From CAYWMP01 sp964459445 (GTDB taxonomy: Bacteria; Desulfobacterota; DSM-4660; Desulfatiglandales; HGW-15), in assembly GCA_964459445.1 (NCBI GenBank), contig CAYWMP010000092.1:1-22877 (forward strand): a stretch of DNA of 22,877 bases, read 5' to 3'. Under the pieces are notes generated by a model, which saw only the letters and a list, made by a program, of their open reading frames with translations, searched no databases and was not told the origin of the DNA. How positions within the stretch are numbered: position 1 is the first letter of the stretch; each line of letters begins with the position of its first letter. The position numbers and the translations under genes are program-made. Below are positions 7,643 to 15,367 of the stretch, piece by piece.

Positions 7643-7875
7643 AGATTATTCTCCTTAATTGATTAACACACATGATATGGATTAGCGTTGGGTAGATCTT
7701 GCTATCAACCTGCACTCAATCAATGTTGAGGTCAAGTACATTCTAAGGGAAGAGTACAATGCTACCGTAACCATGAGCTTTTTATTCAAAAATGATAATC
7801 AAGTAGACAATATCCCAAACATGGCTAAGTGCTTTATTACCAGAGTAGATTATTCATGAATTTTGAATAAATTGG

Positions 7876-7904
7876 TCGACATTCAATCTATGTTTTGATA
7901 TATT
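7876..7904 (+). promoter_or_regulatory. Putative sigma70-type promoter for the MshEN-repeat protein
   Basis: TCGACA (7876-7881) and TATATT (7899-7904) are separated by exactly 17 bp, and the gene starts about 75 bp downstream. The 338-bp region 7643-7980 between cupin and this gene is AT-rich and otherwise shows only a short palindrome ATTCATGAAT (7852-7861). No reading frame in it looks real. Confidence 0.5.
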
Positions 7905-7980
7905 CTACTAAAAAAAACGTATTACAACTAAAAGCCAGATAGGGAAAGATTTCCAATAGACTATTGGGAGGTCATTCAGC

Positions 7981-8889
7981 TTGAACTGCCCTAGATGTCA
8001 TGAAGTCATATCAAGTGAAACATCGCTGTGCTCCCATTGCGGCCACGTTTTAGGCTCCAATACCGGTATTCCTTTAAGGGAACATCCGTTCCCGTCTCCC
8101 AAGTACCCAACGCCCTATCCCTCCAAGGCCGAACCTCGCCGAAAGAAAGGTTTCTTTGCCTCAAGGCAAAAGATCAACGTATGTATTGCCCTTTTCTATG
8201 TAGTTCTCCTATCCTATCTCGTTGTTGAAACCCTTTTTCCGACCAGTCGGATCGTCAGGATTTCAACTTTTTGGGGAAATCCATTTCTAGATTTTTTTCT
8301 ATTGGCGTTCTTCCTATTTGCCGCCTCTACGGTTTTATATTACTGCTTTGATTTGTTACTGAGGATACTGTATGCAACAGGATTATACAGACCAAAGCTG
8401 GGTCGGCTACTTGTTTATGAGGGATATCTTAACAAAAACCAATTGCAACATGTGCTATCGTTTCAAAATCACAAACTCGGGGAAACCTTGGTCAACGAAG
8501 GTTATGTTGGCGAAAGCAAAGTCAAACAGGCATTGACGGAACAAAAGCTGAGAATCGGTGAAATCCTTCTCCTGGCACAAAAAATTTCTTCTGAACAACT
8601 GCTTCAGGCACTGGAAGTTCAAAAGAAGGTCTCTAAGAAACTGGGCGTCGTCCTCAGGGGACTCGGTTATGCAAAAAAAGAAGATATTGATTGGGCGCTT
8701 CAGCGGATGAAAAGAAGGCTGGGCGAGATCCTGGTTGACCTTGGACATGCGACTGAGGAACAGCTCCAGTGGGCCATAAAGAGGATGAACCTGAAGCTGG
8801 GAGAGATCCTGCGAATGGAAGGATTTCTCACGGACTACGAAATACATAGCATGTTGTCACTTCAGTCCCATGGTAAAAGATGGCATTAG
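7981..8889 (+). CDS. Membrane zinc-ribbon protein with six tandem MshEN-like (c-di-GMP-binding-type) motifs
   Basis: 302 residues from a TTG start with GGGAGG 9 nt upstream. Layout: a zinc ribbon (Cys3, Cys6, Cys17, Cys20); a Pro-rich basic linker (30-60); two membrane helices (about 66-84 and 103-125); then six 24-residue repeats at 139-162, 165-188, 191-214, 220-243, 246-269 and 272-295. Each unit has Lys/Arg-Leu/Ile-Gly at positions 1-3, Leu at 6, usually Gly at 10 (Gln in unit 3), a hydrophobic residue at 17 and 21, and Gln or Met at 24. This is the pattern described for MshEN (T2SSE_N) domains, where two such 24-residue motifs bind c-di-GMP. Spacers are 2 residues except 5 between units 3 and 4. 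Both termini would lie on the same, probably cytoplasmic, side. No ATPase or enzymatic domain follows. A membrane-anchored c-di-GMP effector is inferred, not shown. Confidence 0.8.
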   Translation: MNCPRCHEVISSETSLCSHCGHVLGSNTGIPLREHPFPSPKYPTPYPSKAEPRRKKGFFASRQKINVCIALFYVVLLSYLVVETLFPTSRIVRISTFWGNPFLDFFLLAFFLFAASTVLYYCFDLLLRILYATGLYRPKLGRLLVYEGYLNKNQLQHVLSFQNHKLGETLVNEGYVGESKVKQALTEQKLRIGEILLLAQKISSEQLLQALEVQKKVSKKLGVVLRGLGYAKKEDIDWALQRMKRRLGEILVDLGHATEEQLQWAIKRMNLKLGEILRMEGFLTDYEIHSMLSLQSHGKRWH

Positions 8890-8958
8890 CGGGCAAGTTA
8901 TCATCCAAACCTACTTTGAAAGAATGAAGAGGTGAACCGTTTCAAATCGGAGGGGCTG

Positions 8959-9936
8959 TTATTCGAAACAGGCGACCTGGTGGCCTTGGCTCACATCGGC
9001 CAAGGTGGGTTCTTGCAGGCTGCACGATGACTTCGCAGCGTGGCACCGGGGATGGAAACGGCATCCGGGCGGGGGATTGATTGCGCTTGGGATTTCCCCT
9101 TTGGGAATGGGTTGGGTTCTCCTGTATCTAGGGTCAGGAACAGGGACCGCCTCCAGAAGCGTCGCCGTGTAGGGATGGACCGGGTTTTTGAAGACCTCTT
9201 CCAAGGGGCCGATTTCAACGATCTGCCCCAAATACATGATAGCCACGCGATCGCAGATATACTTGCAGGTGGCTAGGTCGTGGGTGATATAGAGATAGGT
9301 GAGGTCGAATTCTTTCTGCAGCTGGGCCATCAATTCGAGTATCATGGCCCTGACTGAGACATCGGCCATGGCAATGGGTTCATCTGCAACCACGAATTCA
9401 GGGTTGGTCACCAAAGCCCTCGCGATGACGACCCTTTGTCGCTGACCTCCTGAGAGTTGATGGGGGTACTTCTTATACAAAAAGTCTGCGGGAAACAACC
9501 CTACCTTTTCCATGATTCTCAGGCAGAGTTCTCTGCGTTTTTCCTTGCCGTAATCGCTGTGAATAAGAAGCGGGTGCTCGATGGCCGTTCCAATGGCCAT
9601 TCGAGGGCTCAAGGAGGCATAGGGATCCTGGAAAACGATCTGCATCTTCTCTCTCATCTTTTCCATTTCTTTTTTAGAATAGGAAAAGACGGAACGGCCA
9701 TTATAAAGAACCTCACCGGAGGTAGGTTCCAATAACCGTAGTATCAGCCTCCCGGTTGTCGTTTTACCGCTTCCGCTTTCACCCACCAGGCCAAGGACCT
9801 CTCCCTTGTTGATGGAGAAGGTAACCTCATCTACCGCCCGGACAAACCCCTTTTCCTTGGCCAACAGATTGTCGATAAAGCCTTTTTGAAGAGGAAAATA
9901 TTTCTTTAGTTTGGCGATGTTGATGAGTTCTTCCAT
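8959..9936 (-). CDS. dppF: Peptide/nickel-type ABC transporter ATPase, DppF/OppF-like
   Basis: 325 residues. Walker A GESGSGKTT (52-60), Q-loop VFQDPYASLSP (101-111), signature LSGGQRQRV (161-169), Walker B FVVADEP (181-187), switch His in ITHD, and a C-terminal oligopeptide-transporter tail with CRFHPRC and two further cysteines. The D-loop region reads IAMADVS where SALDVS is usual. It energises import of a peptide or similar solute with the DppD-like partner. The gene is 23 bp after the four-helix-bundle gene and is the last of the leftward operon. The ribosome site is weak (AGG 9 nt before ATG), possibly a consequence of the intervening insertion. Substrate is not determined by the ATPase. 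Confidence 0.9.
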   Translation of the reverse strand: MEELINIAKLKKYFPLQKGFIDNLLAKEKGFVRAVDEVTFSINKGEVLGLVGESGSGKTTTGRLILRLLEPTSGEVLYNGRSVFSYSKKEMEKMREKMQIVFQDPYASLSPRMAIGTAIEHPLLIHSDYGKEKRRELCLRIMEKVGLFPADFLYKKYPHQLSGGQRQRVVIARALVTNPEFVVADEPIAMADVSVRAMILELMAQLQKEFDLTYLYITHDLATCKYICDRVAIMYLGQIVEIGPLEEVFKNPVHPYTATLLEAVPVPDPRYRRTQPIPKGEIPSAINPPPGCRFHPRCHAAKSSCSLQEPTLADVSQGHQVACFE

Positions 9937-9959
9937 ATCATAAGACCTGGAGTATTGCG

Positions 9960-10394
9960 TTACTCGATGGAATAGGCCGCATTGGTTTCTTTAACCACGA
10001 GATGGTCAGTCCATTCTCCTCGTTCTCTCTTTTCTTCCAAGCTTTCTAGGAGCCTCAATAATCCATTCTCCAATTTGAATGCGAGAGCATCAAGCTTTTG
10101 ATAATCATCTTCAGTGATCTGTTCAGAATTTCGGCAAGCATGAAGTCCTGAAACCGATTCACCTAATGAACTCAATGCGATATACAAAAATTTTATGTAC
10201 TCATGTATTGACCTTCGACAATAACCTTCAGCGATGTTTCGATGGACAGAATCACTTGAAGCAATTGCTTGGCTTGCCACACGTTTTAGTTCATAAGGGA
10301 ATAGGCTGAAGACCTTGCAAGTCTGGACATAATACTCAATTGCGTCATTCCAGACTCTCAGTTTTTGATACCCTCTATTCTTATTCTTCTTCAT
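9960..10394 (-). CDS. Four-helix-bundle protein (S23 / Avd-like family)
   Basis: 144 residues, slightly longer than the ~120 typical of the 23S-rRNA intervening-sequence protein family. Family landmarks are clear: YQKLRVWNDAIEYYVQTCKVF at the start, ASSDSVHRNIAEGYCRRS with the hallmark NIAEG in the middle, and EYIKFLYIALSSLGE after it. It is all-helical with no signal peptide. The family includes proteins encoded in rRNA insertions and the Avd accessory of diversity-generating retroelements; no rRNA or reverse transcriptase is present here, so its role is open. It interrupts the transporter operon between dppD and dppF in the same direction. Four TGGAGTGA-type repeats precede it and supply GGAG ribosome-site sequence. 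It is probably a laterally acquired cassette. Confidence 0.85.
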   Translation of the reverse strand: MKKNKNRGYQKLRVWNDAIEYYVQTCKVFSLFPYELKRVASQAIASSDSVHRNIAEGYCRRSIHEYIKFLYIALSSLGESVSGLHACRNSEQITEDDYQKLDALAFKLENGLLRLLESLEEKRERGEWTDHLVVKETNAAYSIE

Positions 10395-10400
10395 TCACCA

Positions 10401-10432
10401 TCACTCCATCGCTCCAGCACTCCATCACTCCA
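10401..10432 (-). repeat. Four tandem 8-bp TGGAGTGA repeats before the four-helix-bundle gene
   Basis: On the coding (minus) strand four 8-bp units follow one another: TGGAGTGA, TGGAGTGC, TGGAGCGA, TGGAGTGA. They fill almost the whole 42-bp space between the dppD stop and the four-helix-bundle start. Each carries GGAG. I remember similar TGGAGTGATGGAGT runs next to this gene family in other genomes, so they are likely part of the inserted unit. Confidence 0.7.
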
Positions 10433-10436
10433 ATCT

Positions 10437-11393
10437 TCACCAATGCAGCCAGCAGCTCACAAGTCGGCTATCCTTTTCAAAGGCCGCGGGCTTCTTCTGC
10501 CGACATCTATTCATGACTTTAGGACACCGCGGATGAAAGACGCATCCAGCCGGTGGTTTGACCAGGTCCGGGGGACTCCCGGGCATGGTCTCTAGTTTTG
10601 GTTGATCCAACTTGATATTTGGTATGGATGCCAGCAAGCCTTGCGTGTAGGGATGAAAGGGATCGTCAAAGATGGCTTGGGCCTGCCCGACCTCCATAAT
10701 GTTGCCTCCATACATGACCGTGATCCGGTCCGCCAGTTGTGCAACATTTCCCAAGTTATGGGTAATCAATATGATGGTCAGATTGAATTCCTTGCGCAAA
10801 TCGTCCATAAGGTCGAGGAATTGGGCCTCCACAATCACGTCAAGGGCGGTTGTGGGTTCATCGGCGATAATCAAGTCTGGGTTTAAAACGAGTCCCAGCC
10901 CGATCATGATTCGCTGGCGCATGCCCCCCGACATTTGATGGGGATACTCGGCAAGCCTGTCCCGGGCTATGCCCAGGGCTTCAAGCATATTCTCGGCCTT
11001 CTCCAGTGCTTCACTTTTAGAAATGCCTTTTTCATGGGTGAAGAGGGTCTCAAGATAATGATGATCAATGCGATAGAGCGGATTCAGGGACGTCAAAGGA
11101 TCCTGAAAAATCATGGCGATCCTGGACCCTCGAAGGTCAAGGATTTCCTTCTCGCTCATCTGTACAATGTCTTCACCATGGTAGAGGATCTCTCCGCCGA
11201 CGATTCGCCCAGGGGGTCTCAAGAGCCTGAGGATAGAAAAGCCAAGGGTCGATTTACCACAGCCGGACTCTCCAACAAGGCCCATGACTTCTCCCTGTTC
11301 GAGTTTCAGATTGACCCCGTTGACGGCTTGGACCGTTCCGATGTTTATTGGGAAGTGGACATTTAGATCTCTGATATCGAGGATCGTTGCCAA
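10437..11393 (-). CDS. dppD: Peptide/nickel-type ABC transporter ATPase, DppD/OppD-like
   Basis: 318 residues from a TTG at 11393. This start is preferred because GGAGAGG lies 7 nt before it and only 4 bp separate it from the dppC stop; the open frame runs on to 11468 but would overlap dppC by 71 bp with unconvincing residues. Walker A GESGCGKST (41-49), Q-loop IFQDPLTSLNP (95-105), signature MSGGMRQRI (154-162), Walker B LIIADEPTTALD (174-185), ITHN switch His, and a C-terminal tail with GCVFHPRCPKVMNRC. It pairs with DppF as the heterodimeric motor. Tight coupling to dppC indicates a shared transcript. Confidence 0.92.
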   Translation of the reverse strand: MATILDIRDLNVHFPINIGTVQAVNGVNLKLEQGEVMGLVGESGCGKSTLGFSILRLLRPPGRIVGGEILYHGEDIVQMSEKEILDLRGSRIAMIFQDPLTSLNPLYRIDHHYLETLFTHEKGISKSEALEKAENMLEALGIARDRLAEYPHQMSGGMRQRIMIGLGLVLNPDLIIADEPTTALDVIVEAQFLDLMDDLRKEFNLTIILITHNLGNVAQLADRITVMYGGNIMEVGQAQAIFDDPFHPYTQGLLASIPNIKLDQPKLETMPGSPPDLVKPPAGCVFHPRCPKVMNRCRQKKPAAFEKDSRLVSCWLHW

Positions 11394-11397
11394 TTCT

Positions 11398-12282
11398 TTA
11401 CCTCTCCAGCAGCCTGGGGTTGAGGATTTCCGCAAGACCTTCCCCCAACATGGTGAAGCCCAGGGCAAGAAGGGAAATCATGATCCCAGGGAAGGTCACA
11501 AGCCACCACTGCCCTGAGGGTAGAAATTTTTTCCCCATTGAAAGATCCATACCCCAGTCAATGATTGTAGGAGGCAGACCGAGTCCCAGGTAGGTCAATG
11601 CAGCCTCAATCATAATGGCATCGGCCACGTTTAATGTAAAAACGACGGCCGTCGTGGCAATGACATTGGGGAAGATGTATTTCCACAATATGGTTGTGCC
11701 GGATGCTCCGATGGCGCGGGCGGCTTCCACATAGAGCTCCTCTTTTATGGAGAGGGTTTGACCCCTGACGAGTCGAAAATAGGTTGGAATATAGATCACG
11801 GCCACGGACAATGTAATATTGATAACGCCAGGCCCGAGCATAGCCGCAAAGGCGATGGCCAGTATAAGTCCCGGAAATGAATACACGGAATCCATGATCA
11901 GTGAAATAATCCTGTCAAAAATGCCGCCGGAGAACCCGGATATCAGACCCAGGAAAATGCCTGTGACGGAAGAGATTACGGCCGCGAGAACGGCGACCCG
12001 GAGGATCGTTCTGGAGCCATGTATAATACGGGACCAGACATCCCGTTGGAGATTGTCCGTCCCCATGGGGTGGTTTTCACTTGGCGGGACAAGCTGAGGA
12101 CCTGCATTCTGATAGTGCGGATCAAAGGGGGCGAAGGCATTTGCGAATATGGCCATCATAACAATTGCAAATATAATTAGCGCGCCGAATACGAGAATCC
12201 ACCACTCGAGGCCGTATTTCTTCCCGAGCCCCATAAAACCCGAGATCAGTCTTCCTATTCCATTTGCCGGGGAGTAACGCAT
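11398..12282 (-). CDS. dppC: Peptide/nickel-type ABC transporter permease, DppC-like
   Basis: 294 residues from ATG 12282, which has AAGGAG 5-6 nt upstream; an in-frame GTG-type start 7 codons earlier lacks this. Layout: an N-terminal helix (about 30-53), the characteristic periplasmic loop with HPMGTDNLQRDVWSRIIHGS (about 78-95), then five helices. The EAA coupling loop (YVEAARAIGASGTTILWKY) is in the second half, and the C-terminus is the typical 'GxGLAEILNPR' tail. Inner-membrane channel half, partner of DppB. It is separated from dppB by a 146-bp AT-rich inverted-repeat region instead of the usual few bases. Confidence 0.93.
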   Translation of the reverse strand: MRYSPANGIGRLISGFMGLGKKYGLEWWILVFGALIIFAIVMMAIFANAFAPFDPHYQNAGPQLVPPSENHPMGTDNLQRDVWSRIIHGSRTILRVAVLAAVISSVTGIFLGLISGFSGGIFDRIISLIMDSVYSFPGLILAIAFAAMLGPGVINITLSVAVIYIPTYFRLVRGQTLSIKEELYVEAARAIGASGTTILWKYIFPNVIATTAVVFTLNVADAIMIEAALTYLGLGLPPTIIDWGMDLSMGKKFLPSGQWWLVTFPGIMISLLALGFTMLGEGLAEILNPRLLER

Positions 12283-12319
12283 GAATCTCCTTAAATCGCA
12301 CAAATGATAAATGCGAGAA

Positions 12320-12426
12320 ATTGAATATTGACTAATGAAGATTGAAAATTGTTCTCATTAGCGTCGTTCTGGATTGTAAAATTATTCTTTTAATCAATAT
12401 TCAATCTTCAATATTAAATATTCAAT
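12320..12426. repeat. AT-rich inverted repeat between dppB and dppC
   Basis: The left arm 12320-12351 and right arm 12395-12426 are 32-bp inverted copies with about 26 matching positions (shared blocks ATTGAATATT and TGAAGATTGAA), enclosing 43 bp. The word content (TTGAATATT, GAAGATTGAA) is related to the repeat at 1217-1463. In the operon transcript it would form a long AU-rich hairpin. Confidence 0.65.
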
Positions 12427-12428
12427 CC

Positions 12429-13445
12429 TCAATACCTCACTCTCGGATCCACAATGGCATAGATAATATCCACAATAAGCGAGGCTGTTGCTACAACAAG
12501 GGCAATAACGACGATAATCCCCTGAATCGTTGGATAATCTCTCAGATATATCCTTTCCAACAGGAGCCTTCCCATGCCGGGCCAGGAGAAGGTGGTCTCC
12601 GTGAGCACCGCCCCGGCCATAAGAAGGGCAACTTGAAGTCCCATCATCGTCAAAATCGGGATGAACGCGTTCTTTAGCGCATGCCTATAGACGATTTTGC
12701 GATGGGCAATGCCCCTGGCCTCAGCCGCGACGATGTAATCAGCCCGAAGGACGTCCAACATATTGGCCCGAGTGAGACGTACAAAGATGCCTGAGAGAAC
12801 CAGCCCGAGGGTAAAGGCAGGAAGAATCAAATGGACCAGGACATCGCCCAGTGCCGAGAAATCATTAACAAGAATAGTGTCTATGATGTAGAGCCCGGTT
12901 TTTTCAAAAGTTGAGGCAAAAACTCTTGGGCCTGTTCTGCCGGCGATAGGCAAAATATCCAGCCAGATACCAAAAACAAGCTGCAGCATAAGGCCCATCC
13001 AGTATAAGGGAATACAATAGACTACAATGCCGTACAGTCGAATAACACTGTCACGGATTGTGCGTCTTTTGTCTGCTGCATAGGCGCCTAAGAAGACGCC
13101 GAGAAAAAGTGTGATGAGAATTCCAAAAAAGGTTAGTTCGATGGTCGCAGGCAATTTTTCACCAATGGCTTTCGTCACCCTTTGTTTGAACACCATGGAG
13201 TCTCCCAAGTCGAGACGACAAATCTGCCAGAGGTAATCGAAGTATTGAACGTATATGGGTTTATTGAGGCCGAGTGCCTCTTTTTTTTCCTCAATAACCT
13301 TCTCCGGGGCGTGGCCGCCCAGAAGGGAAGACACCGGATCCCCGGGCATGACCCTAAGCACCACAAAGACAATGCTCAGAAGAATAAAGACCATAGGGAT
13401 GGTCAAGAACAATCGGGTGATGATGTATCTAAGAAGGTTTCTCAT
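12429..13445 (-). CDS. dppB: Peptide/nickel-type ABC transporter permease, DppB-like
   Basis: 338 residues. It has the standard DppB plan: an N-terminal helix (LLRYIITRLFLTIPMVF), the FVVLRVMPGDP motif (27-37), a periplasmic segment with LGLNKPIYVQYFDYL, then five helices. The coupling loop has AEARGIAHRKIVYRHALKN near 245-263, and the C-terminus ends in IYAIVDPRVRY as in the family. There is no Shine-Dalgarno sequence in the 20 bases before ATG 13445 (CCCCTTTATTATCTT), because an inserted inverted-repeat element begins 11 bp upstream. Translation may be weak or depend on another mechanism. Otherwise the gene looks intact. Confidence 0.93.
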   Translation of the reverse strand: MRNLLRYIITRLFLTIPMVFILLSIVFVVLRVMPGDPVSSLLGGHAPEKVIEEKKEALGLNKPIYVQYFDYLWQICRLDLGDSMVFKQRVTKAIGEKLPATIELTFFGILITLFLGVFLGAYAADKRRTIRDSVIRLYGIVVYCIPLYWMGLMLQLVFGIWLDILPIAGRTGPRVFASTFEKTGLYIIDTILVNDFSALGDVLVHLILPAFTLGLVLSGIFVRLTRANMLDVLRADYIVAAEARGIAHRKIVYRHALKNAFIPILTMMGLQVALLMAGAVLTETTFSWPGMGRLLLERIYLRDYPTIQGIIVVIALVVATASLIVDIIYAIVDPRVRY

Positions 13446-13455
13446 AAGATAATAA

Positions 13456-13582
13456 AGGGGTCAGCCCTTGACATTTGACACAATACCTAGAGGTCTCACT
13501 GCCAAGACCTTCCACAGAGCGAGCTTTTCTTGCCCCTTCGGTTTAGATGGAGCATTGTGTCAAATGTCAAGGGCTGACCCCT
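13456..13582. mobile_element. 127-bp MITE-like element with perfect 29-bp terminal inverted repeats
   Basis: Arms 13456-13484 and 13554-13582 are perfect reverse complements over 29 bp (outer end AGGGGTCAGCCC, inner end GACACAAT), separated by 69 bp of unrelated sequence without a reading frame. The near-identical arms argue for recent arrival or selection for the palindrome. I recall 'GGGGTCAGCCCTTGACA' ends from several Deltaproteobacteria, which would fit a non-autonomous element moved in trans, but no transposase is here. It lies between dppA and dppB and would form a very stable hairpin in the operon RNA. Confidence 0.75.
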
Positions 13583-13611
13583 CTCTGGGGTGGTCTGCAT
13601 TCGAAAGAATG

Positions 13612-13645
13612 GGGTGAGAGCCGACGCGGGGCGCGGCTCTCACCC
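13612..13645 (-). terminator. Strong GC-rich hairpin after dppA, terminator or mRNA stabiliser
   Basis: A perfect 12-bp stem, GGGTGAGAGCCG (13612-13623) with CGGCTCTCACCC (13634-13645), has a 10-nt loop, starting 9 bp past the dppA stop. On the minus strand it is followed by CCATTCTTTCG, a poor U-tract. Partial termination or 3'-end protection giving more binding protein than permease is the usual role of hairpins at this position. Confidence 0.6.
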
Positions 13646-13654
13646 AAAGACGGG

Positions 13655-15208
13655 CTATTTACGATGGATTGGACCGTAGTTGAATTGAAGCGTGGGTGAC
13701 AGCATGATGCCGCGGACATTATTTTGAGTAAAGAGATAAAGCGTCCCCTGGAATATAGGCATCGTGGGCACTTCCACAGTCCACATCTTCTGAAGGTCTT
13801 TGTAGACGGCTGCTCTTTTCCCCATATCCGTTATAGTCTGACCTTCCACAAACTTCTTATCCCAAACGGCGCTGGAGAAGTGGATACCCAGTCCTTTGGA
13901 ACCGGCAGTGCCTGCAAAGGCGCTTGTATAGTTGTCGGGGTCAATATAGTCAGGGTACCAGCCCAAAAGCCAAATTGGCATGACCTTGTTGGCCCAGTTA
14001 TCCCTGTAAGCGGCCCATTCGGCTGATTTAACATTCACCTTCATCATGCCTGTGGCCTCCAACTGGTCTTTAATGACCGCAGCCATATCCACTTCGGTGT
14101 CGCCATAGTGACTTGGGGTATACCAGAAATCAAAGGTCAGCTTGTTGCTTTCGCTATACCCGGCTGCCTTCAGCAATTTTTGAGCCTTGGCAATATTCCC
14201 ATCGCCGTGTACGGTTTTGAAATCATCGGTATGTGACCACATGCCCATGGGAACCATGGAATAGAGGGGCGCATTTTGTCCGAGGAAGACTTTCTGAAGC
14301 AGCGGCTTCCTGTTGATAGCTGCGGCCACAGCCTGCCTCAGGTTTTTGTCACTAAAGGGCTTGGTGTCGGTAAGGAAGCAGATATACCGAATGTAAGGAC
14401 CTTGTGCCTTTATGGTCTGAATCTTGTTGGATTTCTCCAAATCAACGATGTCGGATGGATTTAGAGACTTAAAGGCGAAGTCAACCTCTCCTTTTTCCAA
14501 GGCAAGACGCATGGTGGTGGCATCTGCAAAGTAACGGATGACAACACGATCATTTTTCGGTTTTGGGCCGTAATAATTTGGATTGGCATCCATCACGATT
14601 TCCTGGTCCCGCTTGAAGGAAACCACCTGATAGGGGCCTAACCCAACCAATTTTCCGCCTTTCATTTCAGATGGATCGCGAACGATCTTGTCTTTTGGGT
14701 ATATGTTCGGATTCACTGGATAGTAGGGAACCGAAGCAACGAGTGATGGGAAATAGGCGACGGGATTTTTTAGCACGAATTTGACACTGAGATTATTCAC
14801 CACATCCACATGATCCACAAAATCCGTGACTAGCCATGAGGGGTCTCCCTTCAGGGCAATGACGCGGTCAATGGACCATTTCACGGCATTGGCGTCACAC
14901 GCGGAGCCATCGGTAAATTTTAGCCCCTTTCTCAGTTTGAAGGTGTATTCCTTGCCATCTGCACTGATGTCGTAGGATTCGGCCAATCCAGGCACCAGAT
15001 TGGTCTCTCCCGGGGGATACCTCAAAAGTCCCTGATAGATGTTATAAAAGATCTCCCAGGTATGGAAATCGTAAGCGTTGGCAGGGTCAAGGTCAATGAC
15101 CTTCTCCGTTGTCGCATATACCAGGGTCTCTTTAGCAAAACTCTGTGCCGGAAAGAAGGCCAGCATAGCCGCAACCGCAAACACCATCAGTAGTTTTAGT
15201 ACTTTCAT
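13655..15208 (-). CDS. dppA: ABC transporter substrate-binding protein, family 5 (DppA/OppA-like)
   Basis: 517 residues. ATG 15208 is chosen because AAAGGAGG lies about 7 nt upstream and gives a clean signal peptide (MKVLKLLMVFAVAAMLAFFPAQ, cleavage after SFA, residue 25, Sec-type with no lipobox Cys). The mature protein has the family 5 hallmarks: LVPGLAESYDISADGKEYTF near 77-96, KFTDGSACDANAVKWSIDR near 103-121, GLGPYQVVSF near 197-206, NLRQAVAAAINRK near 297-309, and WYPDYIDPDNY near 425-435. Periplasmic binding component of the importer encoded downstream. The family takes peptides, nickel, glutathione, opines and other solutes, and the ligand is not predictable here. It is first in the operon. 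Confidence 0.92.
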   Translation of the reverse strand: MKVLKLLMVFAVAAMLAFFPAQSFAKETLVYATTEKVIDLDPANAYDFHTWEIFYNIYQGLLRYPPGETNLVPGLAESYDISADGKEYTFKLRKGLKFTDGSACDANAVKWSIDRVIALKGDPSWLVTDFVDHVDVVNNLSVKFVLKNPVAYFPSLVASVPYYPVNPNIYPKDKIVRDPSEMKGGKLVGLGPYQVVSFKRDQEIVMDANPNYYGPKPKNDRVVIRYFADATTMRLALEKGEVDFAFKSLNPSDIVDLEKSNKIQTIKAQGPYIRYICFLTDTKPFSDKNLRQAVAAAINRKPLLQKVFLGQNAPLYSMVPMGMWSHTDDFKTVHGDGNIAKAQKLLKAAGYSESNKLTFDFWYTPSHYGDTEVDMAAVIKDQLEATGMMKVNVKSAEWAAYRDNWANKVMPIWLLGWYPDYIDPDNYTSAFAGTAGSKGLGIHFSSAVWDKKFVEGQTITDMGKRAAVYKDLQKMWTVEVPTMPIFQGTLYLFTQNNVRGIMLSPTLQFNYGPIHRK

Positions 15209-15338
15209 ATCAATTACCTCCTTTAATCCCAAAGTGGGTTGTTAATAAGCACAGGCCGGGGTTTGAGACGTCCTCTAACACCCGCCGGATACCTCAGAAA
15301 AAACCTTCACCTCCTTTCTGAAAACATACCAGGTTTCA

Positions 15339-15367
15339 TATTTACTATGAATGTCATTCATTCTCAA
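15339..15367 (-). promoter_or_regulatory. Putative dppA promoter with a 13-bp palindrome in the spacer
   Basis: On the minus strand TTGAGA (15362-15367) and TAAATA (15339-15344) are 17 bp apart. The spacer contains the perfect palindrome TGAATG-A-CATTCA (15348-15360), well placed for a repressor. The start codon lies about 130 nt downstream, in a leader with a second AAAGGAGGTGAAGG (about 15308-15321) that precedes no reading frame. The -10 match is poor. Confidence 0.4.

Noticed and set aside
9960..10394. Diversity-generating retroelement accessory gene (avd)
   Set aside because: No reverse transcriptase, template repeat or variable repeat is nearby; only the shared four-helix fold supports it.
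10401..10432. CRISPR array
   Set aside because: The 8-bp units are contiguous without spacers.
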